Shown: positions 24,943 through 34,330 of the stretch, in pieces
Numbering within the stretch: position 1 is the stretch's first letter
Layout of the letters: each line of letters begins with the position of its first letter
From: G963665925 sp963676345
GTDB lineage: Bacteria; Bacillota; Clostridia; Peptostreptococcales; Acidaminobacteraceae
Assembly (NCBI GenBank): GCA_963676345.2
Contig: CAXXTS010000002.1
Location: forward strand, 682,001-746,000
Length of the DNA: 64,000 bases
Direction: 5' to 3'
Notes under the pieces: model-generated
The model's input: only the letters and a program-made list of their open reading frames with translations
Told to the model about the DNA's origin: nothing
The model's database searches: none
Program-made: the position numbers and the translations under genes

Positions 24943-24985
24943 GCAAAATAATATACTTTTTTTGTACAGATTAAACTGAGTATAT

Positions 24986-25031
24986 GAAAACCCCCTTCAA
25001 AATCCAGTTGTATACTGGACTGAAGGGGGTT
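24986..25031 (-). terminator. Terminator of the hutP-like gene
   Basis: An 11-bp stem (AACCCCCTTCA/TGAAGGGGGTT) enclosing a second small stem is followed on the minus strand by T4. Confidence 0.75.
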
Positions 25032-25049
25032 CATATAGGTTTAAGCTTC

Positions 25050-25472
25050 TTAGACTTTATCAAAATCCATAATAGCACGATGTCCAATGCCTATTACAAT
25101 ATCATTTAAGTGCAGGAGTCCTATACTCATAAAAATTGCAACACTTAAATGCTCTCCACTTCTGGCAATGCCAATTTTACCACCAGCGCTGAGTCCATAG
25201 GCCTTCTCAGAAATCTGAGCAAAAGCTTCACGTGCCGCTCCAGCTACGGCACCATCATGGATGTGAATATCCCTAATAATGCCATTTTTCTTAGAAGCCA
25301 CCAGTGTTCGCTCCAATACTTTAGTCGTAATATCCGGCAGTTTCCCACCAATGTCTACAGCAGCAGCCTTAAATCCCTGCTTCAAAGCCTCTTCTTTAAG
25401 TTGTTTTTCTTCATCACGCGTAGACATAGCCAGCCTGATTGCTAATTTTGCAACTTCAGTGCTCTTATTCAT
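25050..25472 (-). CDS. HutP-family RNA-binding regulator
   Basis: The protein has 140 residues and resembles B. subtilis HutP, a histidine- and Mg2+-responsive antiterminator. Matching regions are SKKNGIIRD, a histidine-bearing centre (IHIHDGAVAGAAREAF) and the C-terminal strand LHLNDIVIGIGHRAI. No hut genes lie nearby, so the regulated RNA is unknown. It lies downstream of the TrpX-type ABC operon after a 156-bp gap and is followed by its own terminator. Identification rests on the overall pattern rather than close identity. Confidence 0.72.
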   Translation of the reverse strand: MNKSTEVAKLAIRLAMSTRDEEKQLKEEALKQGFKAAAVDIGGKLPDITTKVLERTLVASKKNGIIRDIHIHDGAVAGAAREAFAQISEKAYGLSAGGKIGIARSGEHLSVAIFMSIGLLHLNDIVIGIGHRAIMDFDKV

Positions 25473-25628
25473 TATTCATCACACAATCCTTCATAGTTTA
25501 ACACGCATAACTCTAAAGGAGTCCTAGGCAAATGCCTATACAAAATGACCTTTAAATGCACGTTTGAGTCTTTCTTCTATGGTATCATGCCAATCATATG
25601 CTGGTAAAGCGCAAGTGTCCTACATTAA

Positions 25629-26417
25629 CTAACTGAATATTTGCCGATCACTAAGCGTCCCCTTGGCTTCACTGTATTTTTTCATCAGTGCGTCCACATT
25701 CAGGGCCTTCTTTTCCTCTCCAGAAATGTCGAGAAGAACCTGTCCTTCATGAATCATAATCAACCGATTGCCGTACCGTATGGCATCTTCCAGCTTATGT
25801 GTAATCATCATGCAGGTAATGTTGTTTTCATGGACAACACGCTCCGTTACTGCCATGACTTTTTCAGAGGTCTTAGGATCGAGTGCAGCTGTGTGCTCAT
25901 CGAGAAGGAGGAGTTCTGGTACCTGCATAGTCGCCATTAGGATACTCAGCACCTGACGCTGGCCACCACTTAAGAGTTTGGTTTGTATGCTCAGTTTTTC
26001 TTCCAGCCCCAGTTCAAATTGAGAGAGCATTCCCTCATAACGCACTCGGTTTTCCTTTTTTAAACAGAATCCGAGTCCCGCTCTGCGCCCTTTCATTTCT
26101 GACATAGCTAAGTTTTCATAAACCGACATCCCGCCAATTGTACCCATTTTTGGGTCCTGTACCACGCATGCAATCTGCTTAAAGGTTTGATGGGGCTTAT
26201 TGGATGTTGTGGTCACACCGCCAATTTTCACTGCACCACCATCCATACCCAGTTCATTTGAAATAAGCTTGAACAGTGTGCTCTTACCCGCACCGTTGCT
26301 ACCAATCACCGTAATAAAGTCACCTCTGCCAACATGCAGGTCTAAACCCTTATATAACTTTTTTTCATAGGGCGTTCCTATGTTAAATGTCTTTTTTAAG
26401 TTTTCAATTTTAAGCAT
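25629..26417 (-). CDS. ABC transporter ATP-binding protein (TrpZ-like)
   Basis: The protein has 262 residues with Walker A GSNGAGKST, signature LSGGQRQ and Walker B LLLLDEHTAALDP. The histidine after DE (DEHTAALDP) is typical of ATPases partnered with PF04392-type binding proteins. It overlaps the permease gene by 8 bp and completes a three-gene importer. Confidence 0.9.
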   Translation of the reverse strand: MLKIENLKKTFNIGTPYEKKLYKGLDLHVGRGDFITVIGSNGAGKSTLFKLISNELGMDGGAVKIGGVTTTSNKPHQTFKQIACVVQDPKMGTIGGMSVYENLAMSEMKGRRAGLGFCLKKENRVRYEGMLSQFELGLEEKLSIQTKLLSGGQRQVLSILMATMQVPELLLLDEHTAALDPKTSEKVMAVTERVVHENNITCMMITHKLEDAIRYGNRLIMIHEGQVLLDISGEEKKALNVDALMKKYSEAKGTLSDRQIFS

Positions 26418-27327
26418 GACTGTTCACTTCTTTCTCACGTGCAGTTGCCTTAGTGGACGCTTTTACAGACAATAGGCCCGACTTGACCTTGTGTGTCATT
26501 TTCTCGACTAGGCCTGAAAGAATCAGCACCATAATCCCTGCTGTAATCAACTTTAGGTCTGATGCATTTAGCCCGAGCTTTAAAGCGGCAGATAAAATTA
26601 TACGGTAGCCGATAGACCCCCACAGCACAATAGACGTTGTTGCAAGGCGGGTTCCCTTAAATAAAATCTCTCCGATAACAATGGCTGCCAGGCCACTTAC
26701 AATAATGCCAGTTCCCATGCTGATATCGGCAAATCCCTGATACTGTGCATACATGCCACCCGCTAGGGCAACACATGCATTGGCCAGTGCGAGTCCCAAA
26801 ATTTTATACTGTCCAGGGTTGTATCCCAGCGCTGTAATAAAATGTGTATTCTCACCCAGAGCTTTTAGCACATAGCCCATCTGTGTTTTGAAAAACAAGT
26901 CATATAGCACTTTTATACTCACTGCAAAAGTAGCCACTATAGCGAGTTTTGTCACCCCATCTGTTCCAGTAAACATATGGACTGTGTCAAACAGATGCAT
27001 GTTGCTCTTGCCCATAATACGCAGGTTAACTGAATATAGGCCAATCATAACGATAATACCTGAAAGAATATTGGTAATTTTGAGTTTTACATGCAAAATA
27101 CCTGTAACGCTCCCGGCAATCAGTCCGCCTATAACAGCAAACATGAGCGCAAAGTAAGGATTGGTTCCGCCCTTCACAAGTACAGCTGTAATGGCAGCTC
27201 CTAGCGTAAAAGTTCCATCAACCGATAAGTCTGGAAAATCAAGAATTCTGAATGTGATGTATATCCCCAGCGCTGCGATTGCAAAAATCAGCCCTTGGGA
27301 CAATGTTGAAAAGATCAAAGTATTCAT
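26410..27327 (-). CDS. ABC transporter permease (TrpY-like)
   Basis: The protein has 305 residues with eight or nine hydrophobic segments and resembles the LivH/RbsC-type permeases, with YITFRILDFPDLSVDGTF near the N-terminus. MNTLIF at 27327 has GGAG eight bases upstream; an alternative ATG at 27345 has AGGA. It lies between the binding-protein and ATPase genes. Confidence 0.88.
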   Translation of the reverse strand: MNTLIFSTLSQGLIFAIAALGIYITFRILDFPDLSVDGTFTLGAAITAVLVKGGTNPYFALMFAVIGGLIAGSVTGILHVKLKITNILSGIIVMIGLYSVNLRIMGKSNMHLFDTVHMFTGTDGVTKLAIVATFAVSIKVLYDLFFKTQMGYVLKALGENTHFITALGYNPGQYKILGLALANACVALAGGMYAQYQGFADISMGTGIIVSGLAAIVIGEILFKGTRLATTSIVLWGSIGYRIILSAALKLGLNASDLKLITAGIMVLILSGLVEKMTHKVKSGLLSVKASTKATAREKEVNSHA

Positions 27328-27350
27328 GTGTATCGCTCCAAACATGTTTC

Positions 27351-28379
27351 CTATTTTTCACCAACCAGAACACTCTTTTGAATCATATCTTCACTGAGTG
27401 TCATGCCCAAAACTTCAGCTGTGGCAGCATTAATTGTAATTTCAGGGCTCAGTGCCTTTTGTACAGGCATTTCAGAAATGCTTTCTCCATTAAGCACTTT
27501 TGCTGCCATGACACCCGTTTGTCTGCCTAAGGCAAAGTAATCTACACCACATGTAGCAAGCGCACCTGCATCGACATGTGCTGACTCAGCGCCCAGTACA
27601 GGAACACCTTTTTCATTGGCCTTATTTGTAACCAAATGGATGCCAGATGCAATCATATTATCAGCTGGTGTATAAAGCACATCTACTTTTTCAAGCAGGA
27701 CATCAATACCTTGTTCCAGTTCTGTTAAAGATGTAATGCCTAGAACTTCAACTTCAATTTGTCTCTTTGCAGCTTCAGCTTTTAGGATTTCAAGCTGAAC
27801 TTCTGAATTCTTTTCACTTGTGTTATAAATAAATCCAATCTTATGCATTTCAATACCAAGCTCATCAAACAGATCAAGCTGTAAGTCGATTGGCGCTTCA
27901 TCACTCGTGCCTGAAACGTTTGTATTCGGCTTTTCATTTGACTCTACAAGACCTGCTGACACTGGATCAGTTACTGCAGAAATCATAATTGGGATGTCCT
28001 TTGTTGCATTGAGGGCAGCTTGTGCTGTAGGTGTTGCAATCGCATAAATCATGTCAACGTCTTCGTCAACAAAGCTTTGTGCAATAACCTGAGCTGTCGG
28101 CATATCGCCCTGTGCATTCTCAAGAATATATTTTACATTTTCGCCCTCGGTATATCCCGCTTCAGCCATCGCTTCAATAAAGCCTTCGCGCGCTAAATCC
28201 AGTGCAGGATGCTCGACGATCTGTGTAATTCCAATCTCAATACTTGCTTCTTCTGTACTTTCGACAGGCGCCTTCTCAGCTTCGCCTTCACTGTTAGCTG
28301 GTGCACCAGATGTGCAGCCCGTAGCCAATGCGACAACCATAAGACCTGTCATGCCCATTTTTATTAAACGCTTCAACAT
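27351..28379 (-). CDS. ABC transporter substrate-binding lipoprotein (PF04392, TrpX-like)
   Basis: The protein has 342 residues with a lipobox ATGC near Cys22. The mature part matches the ABC_sub_bind family (IGITQIVEHPALDLAREGF, VDMIYAIATPTAQAAL, YTPADNMIASG, YFALGRQTGVMAAK). Firmicute members are associated with aromatic amino-acid transport, but the ligand cannot be read here. GGAGGA precedes ATG 28379. The gene follows an unusual structured leader that ends in an intrinsic terminator. Confidence 0.9.
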   Translation of the reverse strand: MLKRLIKMGMTGLMVVALATGCTSGAPANSEGEAEKAPVESTEEASIEIGITQIVEHPALDLAREGFIEAMAEAGYTEGENVKYILENAQGDMPTAQVIAQSFVDEDVDMIYAIATPTAQAALNATKDIPIMISAVTDPVSAGLVESNEKPNTNVSGTSDEAPIDLQLDLFDELGIEMHKIGFIYNTSEKNSEVQLEILKAEAAKRQIEVEVLGITSLTELEQGIDVLLEKVDVLYTPADNMIASGIHLVTNKANEKGVPVLGAESAHVDAGALATCGVDYFALGRQTGVMAAKVLNGESISEMPVQKALSPEITINAATAEVLGMTLSEDMIQKSVLVGEK

Positions 28380-28481
28380 ACTACTATCCTCCGAATCATT
28401 CTCTCTTGATCTTTAAGATCTCTACTTTTGACGCACTCTAAGATATCCGTATATATGAGGCAAGTGTGTATATTTATGCAA

Positions 28482-28508
28482 TAAAAAAACTCCATGTGCA
28501 TGGAGTTG
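28482..28508 (-). terminator. Intrinsic terminator of the leader RNA
   Basis: AACTCCATG and CATGGAGTT form a 9-bp stem with a 2-nt nominal loop, followed on the minus strand by T7. Confidence 0.85.
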
Positions 28509-28731
28509 GATCGACAAAGAAGCTTATAATCAGGCCTGATTTCTTATTCAAACCCCTATAAACATGCATTGATTCCACTATTCTGCCATACTACACTGTC
28601 TGATAGAATAACTTTCTATCGGTACTGCCCATACTTCCAAATTCTTGACGCCGCGCGTCGCTACATTGACTGATTCCGTATCAGTCCTACGGTATACCTA
28701 TACATTCCACTTGGAATGTAGTGGTTATACA
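28482..28731 (-). ncRNA. Structured RNA leader or small RNA, class unrecognised
   Basis: The transcript predicted from the promoter at 28738-28766 would be about 250 nt and end at the terminator at 28482. In order it contains a long imperfect hairpin centred on TACATTCCA-AG-TGGAATGTA, then GACTGAT/ATCAGTC, GACGC-GCG-GCGTC, GATAGAA/TTCTATC and AATCAGGCCTGATT stems. It does not match T-box, SAM, lysine, TPP, FMN, glycine or purine riboswitch cores that I know. It lies about 100 nt upstream of the ABC binding-protein gene, so a cis-regulatory role or a free RNA are both possible. Confidence 0.6.
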
Positions 28732-28737
28732 AGTTGG

Positions 28738-28766
28738 AGTATACAGGAGTAAAAATACCCTGTCAA
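28738..28766 (-). promoter_or_regulatory. Promoter of the leader RNA / ABC operon
   Basis: Consensus TTGACA (28761-28766) and TATACT (28738-28743) are separated by 17 bp on the minus strand. Confidence 0.75.
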
Positions 28767-28806
28767 TAATAAATTCTAAGTGCAGTGTGGCATAGCTTAT
28801 AGTATT

Positions 28807-29391
28807 TTATACTGGTTTCACCATATGTCTGTATGTATGCCCGAGGACTTTCAACGTGGTGTCCTCAACAAAGCCAAGTCTCTCGTAAAGCTTGTAGGCC
28901 CTGTCGTTTTCTTCGTCAGCAAGAATAGAAACTTTGCTATAGCCCTTTTCCTTGGCTTGCTCTTCAATGTGCTCAATAAGTTTTTGGCCGATCCCTTTAC
29001 CCCTAAAAGCAGGCATAACCGCCAAGTTGTCAATATAATATTCCCCATCAAAAGCTTCCTGCGATTTTAGAATCTGGTTTTTAAGCAGGAAAAATTCATA
29101 GTCTGCACCCGCATAGTCCTTTGAAACCGTCTCTAGAGTGTTTTTATTAAGATGCGGCATATCTTCTGCAGGATATGCCATAACCTGTCCTACAACAACG
29201 CCCTCTTCAATCATGATTGAACTATAGGCCATGCTAAACCTTGTTTGCGGTGTATTATAGAGTGTGTTCATTACAGAAAGCGCCTTTCTCATATTCCATG
29301 ACGCTGTAAACATGTTGACTAAGTCACCAATTGCCTGATGAATCAGCAGTACAACAATATTTTGATCTGCTTCTCTTGCCTTTATAATCAT
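28807..29391 (-). CDS. GNAT-family N-acetyltransferase
   Basis: The protein has about 194 residues. The acetyl-CoA site is AVMPAFRGKGIGQKLIEHIEEQA, read as V-x-P-x-x-RGKGIG, and the C-terminal core is NDRAYKLYERLGF. The N-terminal half is less typical. The start at 29391 is chosen for GGATGG upstream; 29442 is possible. It is a single gene between the sigma-54 activator and the leader RNA, and the substrate is unknown. Confidence 0.85.
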   Translation of the reverse strand: MIIKAREADQNIVVLLIHQAIGDLVNMFTASWNMRKALSVMNTLYNTPQTRFSMAYSSIMIEEGVVVGQVMAYPAEDMPHLNKNTLETVSKDYAGADYEFFLLKNQILKSQEAFDGEYYIDNLAVMPAFRGKGIGQKLIEHIEEQAKEKGYSKVSILADEENDRAYKLYERLGFVEDTTLKVLGHTYRHMVKPV

Positions 29392-29512
29392 TTTGAATCC
29401 ATCCATTTCTAATTTAAATTTAAACGTCACTACCCACTGCATTCTATTTTACAGCATTCAAGGTTATTTCTAAACCTAAGATTGTAATTTTCACCAAAAC
29501 ACAGACCAACTC

Positions 29513-29557
29513 AAAAAAATGTACCCTGCCAGGCGAACAACTCGCCCGGCAAAGTAC
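29513..29557 (-). terminator. Terminator of the sigma-54 activator gene
   Basis: A long GC-rich imperfect stem (GTACTTTGCCGGGCGA paired with TCGCCTGGCAGGGTAC) with a short loop is followed on the minus strand by a T7 run. Confidence 0.8.
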
Positions 29558-29594
29558 AGTAATTCCACATTATTCATATTGATTTTCTCACCAC

Positions 29595-30935
29595 TTAGCC
29601 CTCACAGGTCAGGCCATACTTCCCAAGCTTTCTTACAGCAGTGGACTGGCTGATGTTCAAGCCTTTTGCCAAGGCCCGTGTTGACTTGTACTCCTGAACA
29701 GCACGCCTTAAAAATGTCCGCTCAGCGTTTTCAACCGCTTCTTTTAGGGTGGTAATCTCTTCTTCTTCCTCCTCAGGAATCATGTACTTAGGCAAGTTAG
29801 CAAACGCGATATCATTCTGATTCACTGTAATAACCAGGCGCTCTATCATATTTTCAAGTTCTCTAGAATTTCCAGGCCAGTCATAATGCATCAACACATC
29901 CATTGCGCGTGGTGACATTTTTTTATATGTATCATACTTTTCATTGTATCGCTTTAAGCTCGATAAAATCAGACCAACTACATCTTCTTCACGTTCACGC
30001 AGGGGTGGAATGTGTATAGGAATGACATTGAGCCTGTAGTACAAATCCTCCCTAAACAGATTTTCTGCAATCATCTCAGAAAGATCCCGGTTTGTCGCAG
30101 TAATAATGCGTACATCGACTGCCATTTTCTCAGTCCCGCCCACACGCTTAATCTCTTTGTCCTGTATAACTTGTAGAATTTTAACTTGAAGATGGAGAGG
30201 CAGTTCTCCGATTTCATCTAAAAATATAGTGCCTTTGTCTGCAACTTCAAAAAGCCCTTTTTTGCCTTCCTTAAGCGACCCAGTAAAGGCCCCTGGTGCA
30301 TAGCCAAAAAGCTCTGATTCTAAGAGGGACTCCGGTATGGCGCCGCAGTTGACTTTAACAAACTCTTTTTCTGCCCGCGTTCCTGAGTCATGAATATAGC
30401 GCGCAAGAACCCCTTTCCCCACACCGGACTCCCCAGTAATTAAGATGGTTGTGTCAAGCAGTGCTAACCGGTCTGCCAAAGCATACACTTCTTTAAGACA
30501 CTTACTTTTTTTTATAATCGTCTCTTTCTCTTCCTGACGTTCCTTTAGGACCTGCAGTTCACTTGTAATATCTTCGAGTCGCCCTTTTAAGTTTACCAGT
30601 TCAGTAATATCCCTTGAGGTACTGATGACCATTTCAATTTTGTTCTTGCTGTTAAAAATCGGGACGCCAGTTGTGAGCAGTTCTTTCCCTTGCCTATTCG
30701 AGTGGAGTATGCTCATTTTCCGCTGCTCCTGAAATACCTTTTTTGCAACGGACGGCGAAAAGATCCCGCTCTTTTCAAGTTCTTCAATATTTCTACCCCG
30801 AATGGCTTCCTGGTCAATTAAATACAAGTCTGCACAAGCGTCATTAATCCAAACCGTGTCCCCATTGCCGTCATCGATAAAGATAGCTGCTTCAACTGAG
30901 TTCATAAGACTGCGTATTTCTTCGCTAATAAACAT
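29595..30935 (-). CDS. Sigma-54-dependent activator with PAS sensor domain
   Basis: The protein has 446 residues. Residues 1-115 form a PAS domain (AAIFIDDGNGDTVWINDACADLY), followed by a coiled linker and an AAA+ domain with Walker A GESGVGKG, Walker B TIFLDEIGELP and the sigma-54 contact loop GAFTGS (usually GAFTGA). The C-terminal helix-turn-helix (STRALAKGLNISQSTAVRKL) is TyrR-like. It lies at the end of the decarboxylase operon, which has a -24/-12 promoter, so it is the likely activator; a small molecule bound by PAS would be the signal. Confidence 0.92.
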   Translation of the reverse strand: MFISEEIRSLMNSVEAAIFIDDGNGDTVWINDACADLYLIDQEAIRGRNIEELEKSGIFSPSVAKKVFQEQRKMSILHSNRQGKELLTTGVPIFNSKNKIEMVISTSRDITELVNLKGRLEDITSELQVLKERQEEKETIIKKSKCLKEVYALADRLALLDTTILITGESGVGKGVLARYIHDSGTRAEKEFVKVNCGAIPESLLESELFGYAPGAFTGSLKEGKKGLFEVADKGTIFLDEIGELPLHLQVKILQVIQDKEIKRVGGTEKMAVDVRIITATNRDLSEMIAENLFREDLYYRLNVIPIHIPPLREREEDVVGLILSSLKRYNEKYDTYKKMSPRAMDVLMHYDWPGNSRELENMIERLVITVNQNDIAFANLPKYMIPEEEEEEITTLKEAVENAERTFLRRAVQEYKSTRALAKGLNISQSTAVRKLGKYGLTCEG

Positions 30936-31361
30936 ACAGGCCCCCTCCTGATTTAGTTAACGCGTAAATGTATTCCAGCAAAAATTCGGAATCGATCTTT
31001 AGTTTGCCTTAATACAGCTAATTTCACGATCCTTATAATTATTCCCAATTGTCCCGTCACCAATCCCTTAACCTTCTTGGGGTACGCCTCTGGTGTATTA
31101 GGAGGGGCTTACAAAGTCTTATATATCTCTGCTCTCCCCGCTTTTCCAGAATATAGCATTGGAAATCATACAGCTTTAGATGCTTTAGATGCTTTATATA
31201 GTGATCCATAAAAATCGTACCATATTCTCTGACTGTTTGCACCCTATCCTAATCCAGTGTGATTGTATGCGTAGTCTGTGTAGTGCCTGGTGTCAGCTTG
31301 AGGCGTTATTCATGCAACTGCTATCTATTCAAATCGCAATTTAAAACTTCAAGCTGGCCTT
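30936..31361 (-). other. Intergenic region between the hydrolase and activator genes
   Basis: This 426-bp gap contains no convincing gene. A basic 61-residue frame begins with GTG at 31242 and ends at 31057, without a clear ribosome-binding site. CTTTAGATG is repeated 2.6 times at 31173-31195. No terminator or promoter was convincing, so the activator may be partly read from the upstream operon. Confidence 0.4.
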
Positions 31362-32447
31362 TTATACTAAATATCCAATCAAGGGGTTCTTACCGCTAGA
31401 CCACTCATAGTCGAAATACTGATCTACCAGTCTTGGTCTCACTTCAGAAAGTGTTTTCGGCCTCCAGCTGGCTTTTCTGTCCTTATCTATCAAAACTGCA
31501 CGAACCCCTTCAAAGAAATCATGTCCCTGCATGAAGTTCATGCTCATAGCAAGCTCCATCTCAAAGCACTCATTTATATTCAGCGCCTTCCCCCTTTTAA
31601 GCTGTTCTAGGGTTACTTTCAATGATGTTGGGGACATGCGCTCTAAGGCTTTTAGTACCTGCGTGCACCACTGATCGCCTTTCTTACTTTCAGACTCAAG
31701 ACTTTGTACAATTTCTTCCATGCTTGATTTTGAAAAATGAAAATCAATTTTCTTGCGGTATTCACCAAGAATGGAACCTGAACTTCTTTGATTGCTAAAA
31801 GATTCAATAACCGCATCCAGTTTTTTACCAACAGGTACGTCTTTCCAAGATATATCAAGCAGCGCTTCTTTTAATGTCGCCCAAGAAGCGTGATCTATCA
31901 TATAGTCGGCCGCACCAGAGTATAGCGCATCCGCGCCGCGTACAGCATTCGAGGTCAATGCCAGGTACTTGCCTATTTCACCCGGCATTTGGTTTAGAAA
32001 ATAACTGCCTCCAACATCAGGGTAAAGCCCTATATTCATTTCTGGCATGGCCCATTTCGTCTTTTCAGTAACTATACGGTGGGAACCAGAAATCCCGAGT
32101 CCAACACCGCCCCCCATAACAATACCGTTCATGAAAGTTATAATTGGCTTATCATAAGTGTGCATTGTCATGTTCAGCCGATATTCTGTTCCAAAAAAAT
32201 CAATCGCCACATCTTCGAGGTTGCCATGCCTTATGTCGTATAAATGCTTGACATCTCCACCCGCGCAAAATGCCTTGTCACCTGCGCCTTCCATACAAAT
32301 TAAAAAAAGATCATCTTTATTTTTCCAAAGCTGAAATAAATCATGTAGGCTAGCAATCATTTCTGGTGATAGTGCATTGTGCTTTTCTGGTCTGTCCAGT
32401 ACAATCCATCCGATTCCATTCTCTACCCAGTGTTTAATTTGATTCAT
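31362..32447 (-). CDS. 3-hydroxyisobutyryl-CoA hydrolase-like enzyme (enoyl-CoA hydratase superfamily)
   Basis: The protein has 361 residues, the length of the HIBCH branch, with oxyanion-hole motifs CAGGDVKHLYD and NGIVMGGGVGLG, followed by PEMNIGLYPDVGGSYFLN and the C-terminal RAVLIDKDRKASWRP. HIBCH hydrolyses 3-hydroxyisobutyryl- or 3-hydroxypropionyl-CoA. Here it closes a decarboxylase operon, so it may act as a thioesterase or dehydrating partner on a C3/C4 acyl-CoA. It lies 65 bp after the decarboxylase beta gene. Confidence 0.87.
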   Translation of the reverse strand: MNQIKHWVENGIGWIVLDRPEKHNALSPEMIASLHDLFQLWKNKDDLFLICMEGAGDKAFCAGGDVKHLYDIRHGNLEDVAIDFFGTEYRLNMTMHTYDKPIITFMNGIVMGGGVGLGISGSHRIVTEKTKWAMPEMNIGLYPDVGGSYFLNQMPGEIGKYLALTSNAVRGADALYSGAADYMIDHASWATLKEALLDISWKDVPVGKKLDAVIESFSNQRSSGSILGEYRKKIDFHFSKSSMEEIVQSLESESKKGDQWCTQVLKALERMSPTSLKVTLEQLKRGKALNINECFEMELAMSMNFMQGHDFFEGVRAVLIDKDRKASWRPKTLSEVRPRLVDQYFDYEWSSGKNPLIGYLV

Positions 32448-32512
32448 ATTTGTTACGTCCTTACATTCATTCTTCCGTGTTTACAGCCTAGCAATATTTC
32501 GTTCACTATACT

Positions 32513-33754
32513 CTAACCAAATAACGATAATAGAACACCCGCAGAAACCGCAGAGCCGATAACGCCGGCTACATTGGGGCCCATGGCATGCATGAGCAGG
32601 AAGTTTGATGGGTTTTCTTTCTGACCCACAACCTGTGATACACGGGCTGCCATCGGTACTGCTGATACACCCGCTGAACCGATAAGTGGATTGATCTTTC
32701 CACCTGATATCTTGTTCAGTATCTTTGCAAGGATTAATCCTGCTGCTGTACCGATACTGAATGCAATAATACCCAGTGAAATGATCGCCAGTGTCTCAAT
32801 TTTCAAGAACTGCTCTGCTGTTGCTGTTGCTCCAACAGATAGACCCAGGAAGATTGTGATGATGTTGATCAAGGCGTTCTTCGCTGTGTCTTCTAGACGA
32901 GCTACCATGCCTGATTCCTTGAATAGGTTCCCCAGCATCAGCATACCGACCAGCGTACCTGCTGGTGGTACAATCAGTGTAACAAGGATTGTTACGATGA
33001 TTGGGAAGAGCATTTTTTCTAGCTTGGATACAGGACGAAGCTGATCCATCTTAATCATACGCTCCTGCCTTGTTGTCAGCGCCTTCATGATTGGGGGCTG
33101 AATAACAGGTACCAGTGCCATATACGAATACGCCGCAACGGCGATTGGACCTAGAAGATGCGGCGCAAGTTTTGATGTTAAAAAGATTGCTGTTGGACCA
33201 TCCGCGCCACCAATGATACCGATTGAAGCGGCTTCTTGTGCGTTGAATAGGCCTGAAGCAATCGCTCCGATAAATGTTGTAAAGATACCGAACTGTGCCG
33301 CTGCACCCAGCAGCAGAGATCTTGGATTGGCAATCAGTGGACCGAAGTCTGTCATCGCGCCAACACCCATGAAGATGATTGGTGGGAAAATTCCCAGAGC
33401 ATCACCTTGGTATAGGTAGTATAGCAGACCGCCTGGTTCGCTTATGGATAGGGCTAGGTCTGGCATGTTTTTCATTATTTCAGGGTCTACGACAATCTTT
33501 GAGAATCCATGCGCTGAGGCGTGTACAGCACCTAGATGAGATGATGGGTTTGCCATTAGGCCTGCTAGTGGCAGGTTTGTCAGCAGCATACCGAATGCAA
33601 TCGGTATGAGCAGTAGGGGCTCAAATCCCTTTGCGATTGCTAGATACAGCAAGACACACGATACTGCAATCATCAGTACGTTGCCCCACAGCATATTTTC
33701 AATCAGAGCATTAAAGCCAGTCGACCCCCAAAAGTCTATCATTGCTTGAATCAT
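32513..33754 (-). CDS. Na+-translocating acyl-CoA decarboxylase, beta subunit (OadB/MmdB/GcdB family)
   Basis: The protein has 413 residues and about ten membrane segments. Conserved features are GIIGGADGPTAIFLTSKLAPHLL with the conserved aspartate, YSYMALVPVIQPPIMKALTT, and the C-terminal SAVPMAARVSQVVG and MHAMGPNVAGVIGS. This subunit decarboxylates carboxybiotin and exports Na+. It follows the biotin carrier gene by 47 bp. Confidence 0.93.
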   Translation of the reverse strand: MIQAMIDFWGSTGFNALIENMLWGNVLMIAVSCVLLYLAIAKGFEPLLLIPIAFGMLLTNLPLAGLMANPSSHLGAVHASAHGFSKIVVDPEIMKNMPDLALSISEPGGLLYYLYQGDALGIFPPIIFMGVGAMTDFGPLIANPRSLLLGAAAQFGIFTTFIGAIASGLFNAQEAASIGIIGGADGPTAIFLTSKLAPHLLGPIAVAAYSYMALVPVIQPPIMKALTTRQERMIKMDQLRPVSKLEKMLFPIIVTILVTLIVPPAGTLVGMLMLGNLFKESGMVARLEDTAKNALINIITIFLGLSVGATATAEQFLKIETLAIISLGIIAFSIGTAAGLILAKILNKISGGKINPLIGSAGVSAVPMAARVSQVVGQKENPSNFLLMHAMGPNVAGVIGSAVSAGVLLSLFG

Positions 33755-33801
33755 CTGTTTCGCTCCTTTCGCTTATAATCGTATAATCTGAAGTCGGATG
33801 C

Positions 33802-34194
33802 TTATCCGATAACGATCATAACGTCTCCAGAGTTCACAGATGCACCCTTGTTCACATTAATGCTTACAACTTTGCCGTCTGCTGGTGCCATGATTTCGTT
33901 CTCCATCTTCATTGCTTCAAGCACCATCAGAACTTGACCATTTGTTACTGTGTCGCCTGCTGCTACTTTGATGTCTAGAACTGTACCAGGCATTGGCGCT
34001 GTTACACTGCTACCGCCTGCTGCTGCAGGAGCTGGTGCTGCAGGAACTGGTGCTGGAGCCGCGGCTGGTGCAGGCGCTGTCCTTTGAACGGGCGGCGCAG
34101 CTGGTCTAGAGGCTGGAGCTGCAGACACACCACCCACTTCTTCTACATCTACTTCATATGTTTTACCGCTTACCGTAACGTTATACTTTTTCAT
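33802..34194 (-). CDS. Biotin carrier subunit of the acyl-CoA decarboxylase (gamma)
   Basis: The protein has 130 residues. It has a short N-terminal domain, an Ala/Pro-rich flexible linker (about 25-60) and a C-terminal biotinyl domain with EAMKMENE, where Lys96 carries biotin. It shuttles the carboxyl group from the carboxyltransferase to the membrane beta subunit. Confidence 0.95.
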   Translation of the reverse strand: MKKYNVTVSGKTYEVDVEEVGGVSAAPASRPAAPPVQRTAPAPAAAPAPVPAAPAPAAAGGSSVTAPMPGTVLDIKVAAGDTVTNGQVLMVLEAMKMENEIMAPADGKVVSINVNKGASVNSGDVMIVIG

Positions 34195-34330
34195 GATCCA
34201 TCCTCCCAGATTTCTCTATAATTCGGTTTTTCATGATTCTACTTTATGATTCGATTTTTATGATTTGTTTTTTTATGTCTTTTTTAAATAACAAATAGAA
34301 ATCGTCTTATAGGATATAATATGCACTTAC

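Noticed and set aside
28482..28731. T-box leader
   Set aside because: A GGGCAGTACCGAT segment slightly resembles the T-box, but the UGGN core is absent and it is far from the terminator with other stems between.
31057..31242. Small basic GTG-started frame between hydrolase and activator genes
   Set aside because: There is no ribosome-binding site, it includes a 9-bp DNA repeat, and it resembles no family I recognise.
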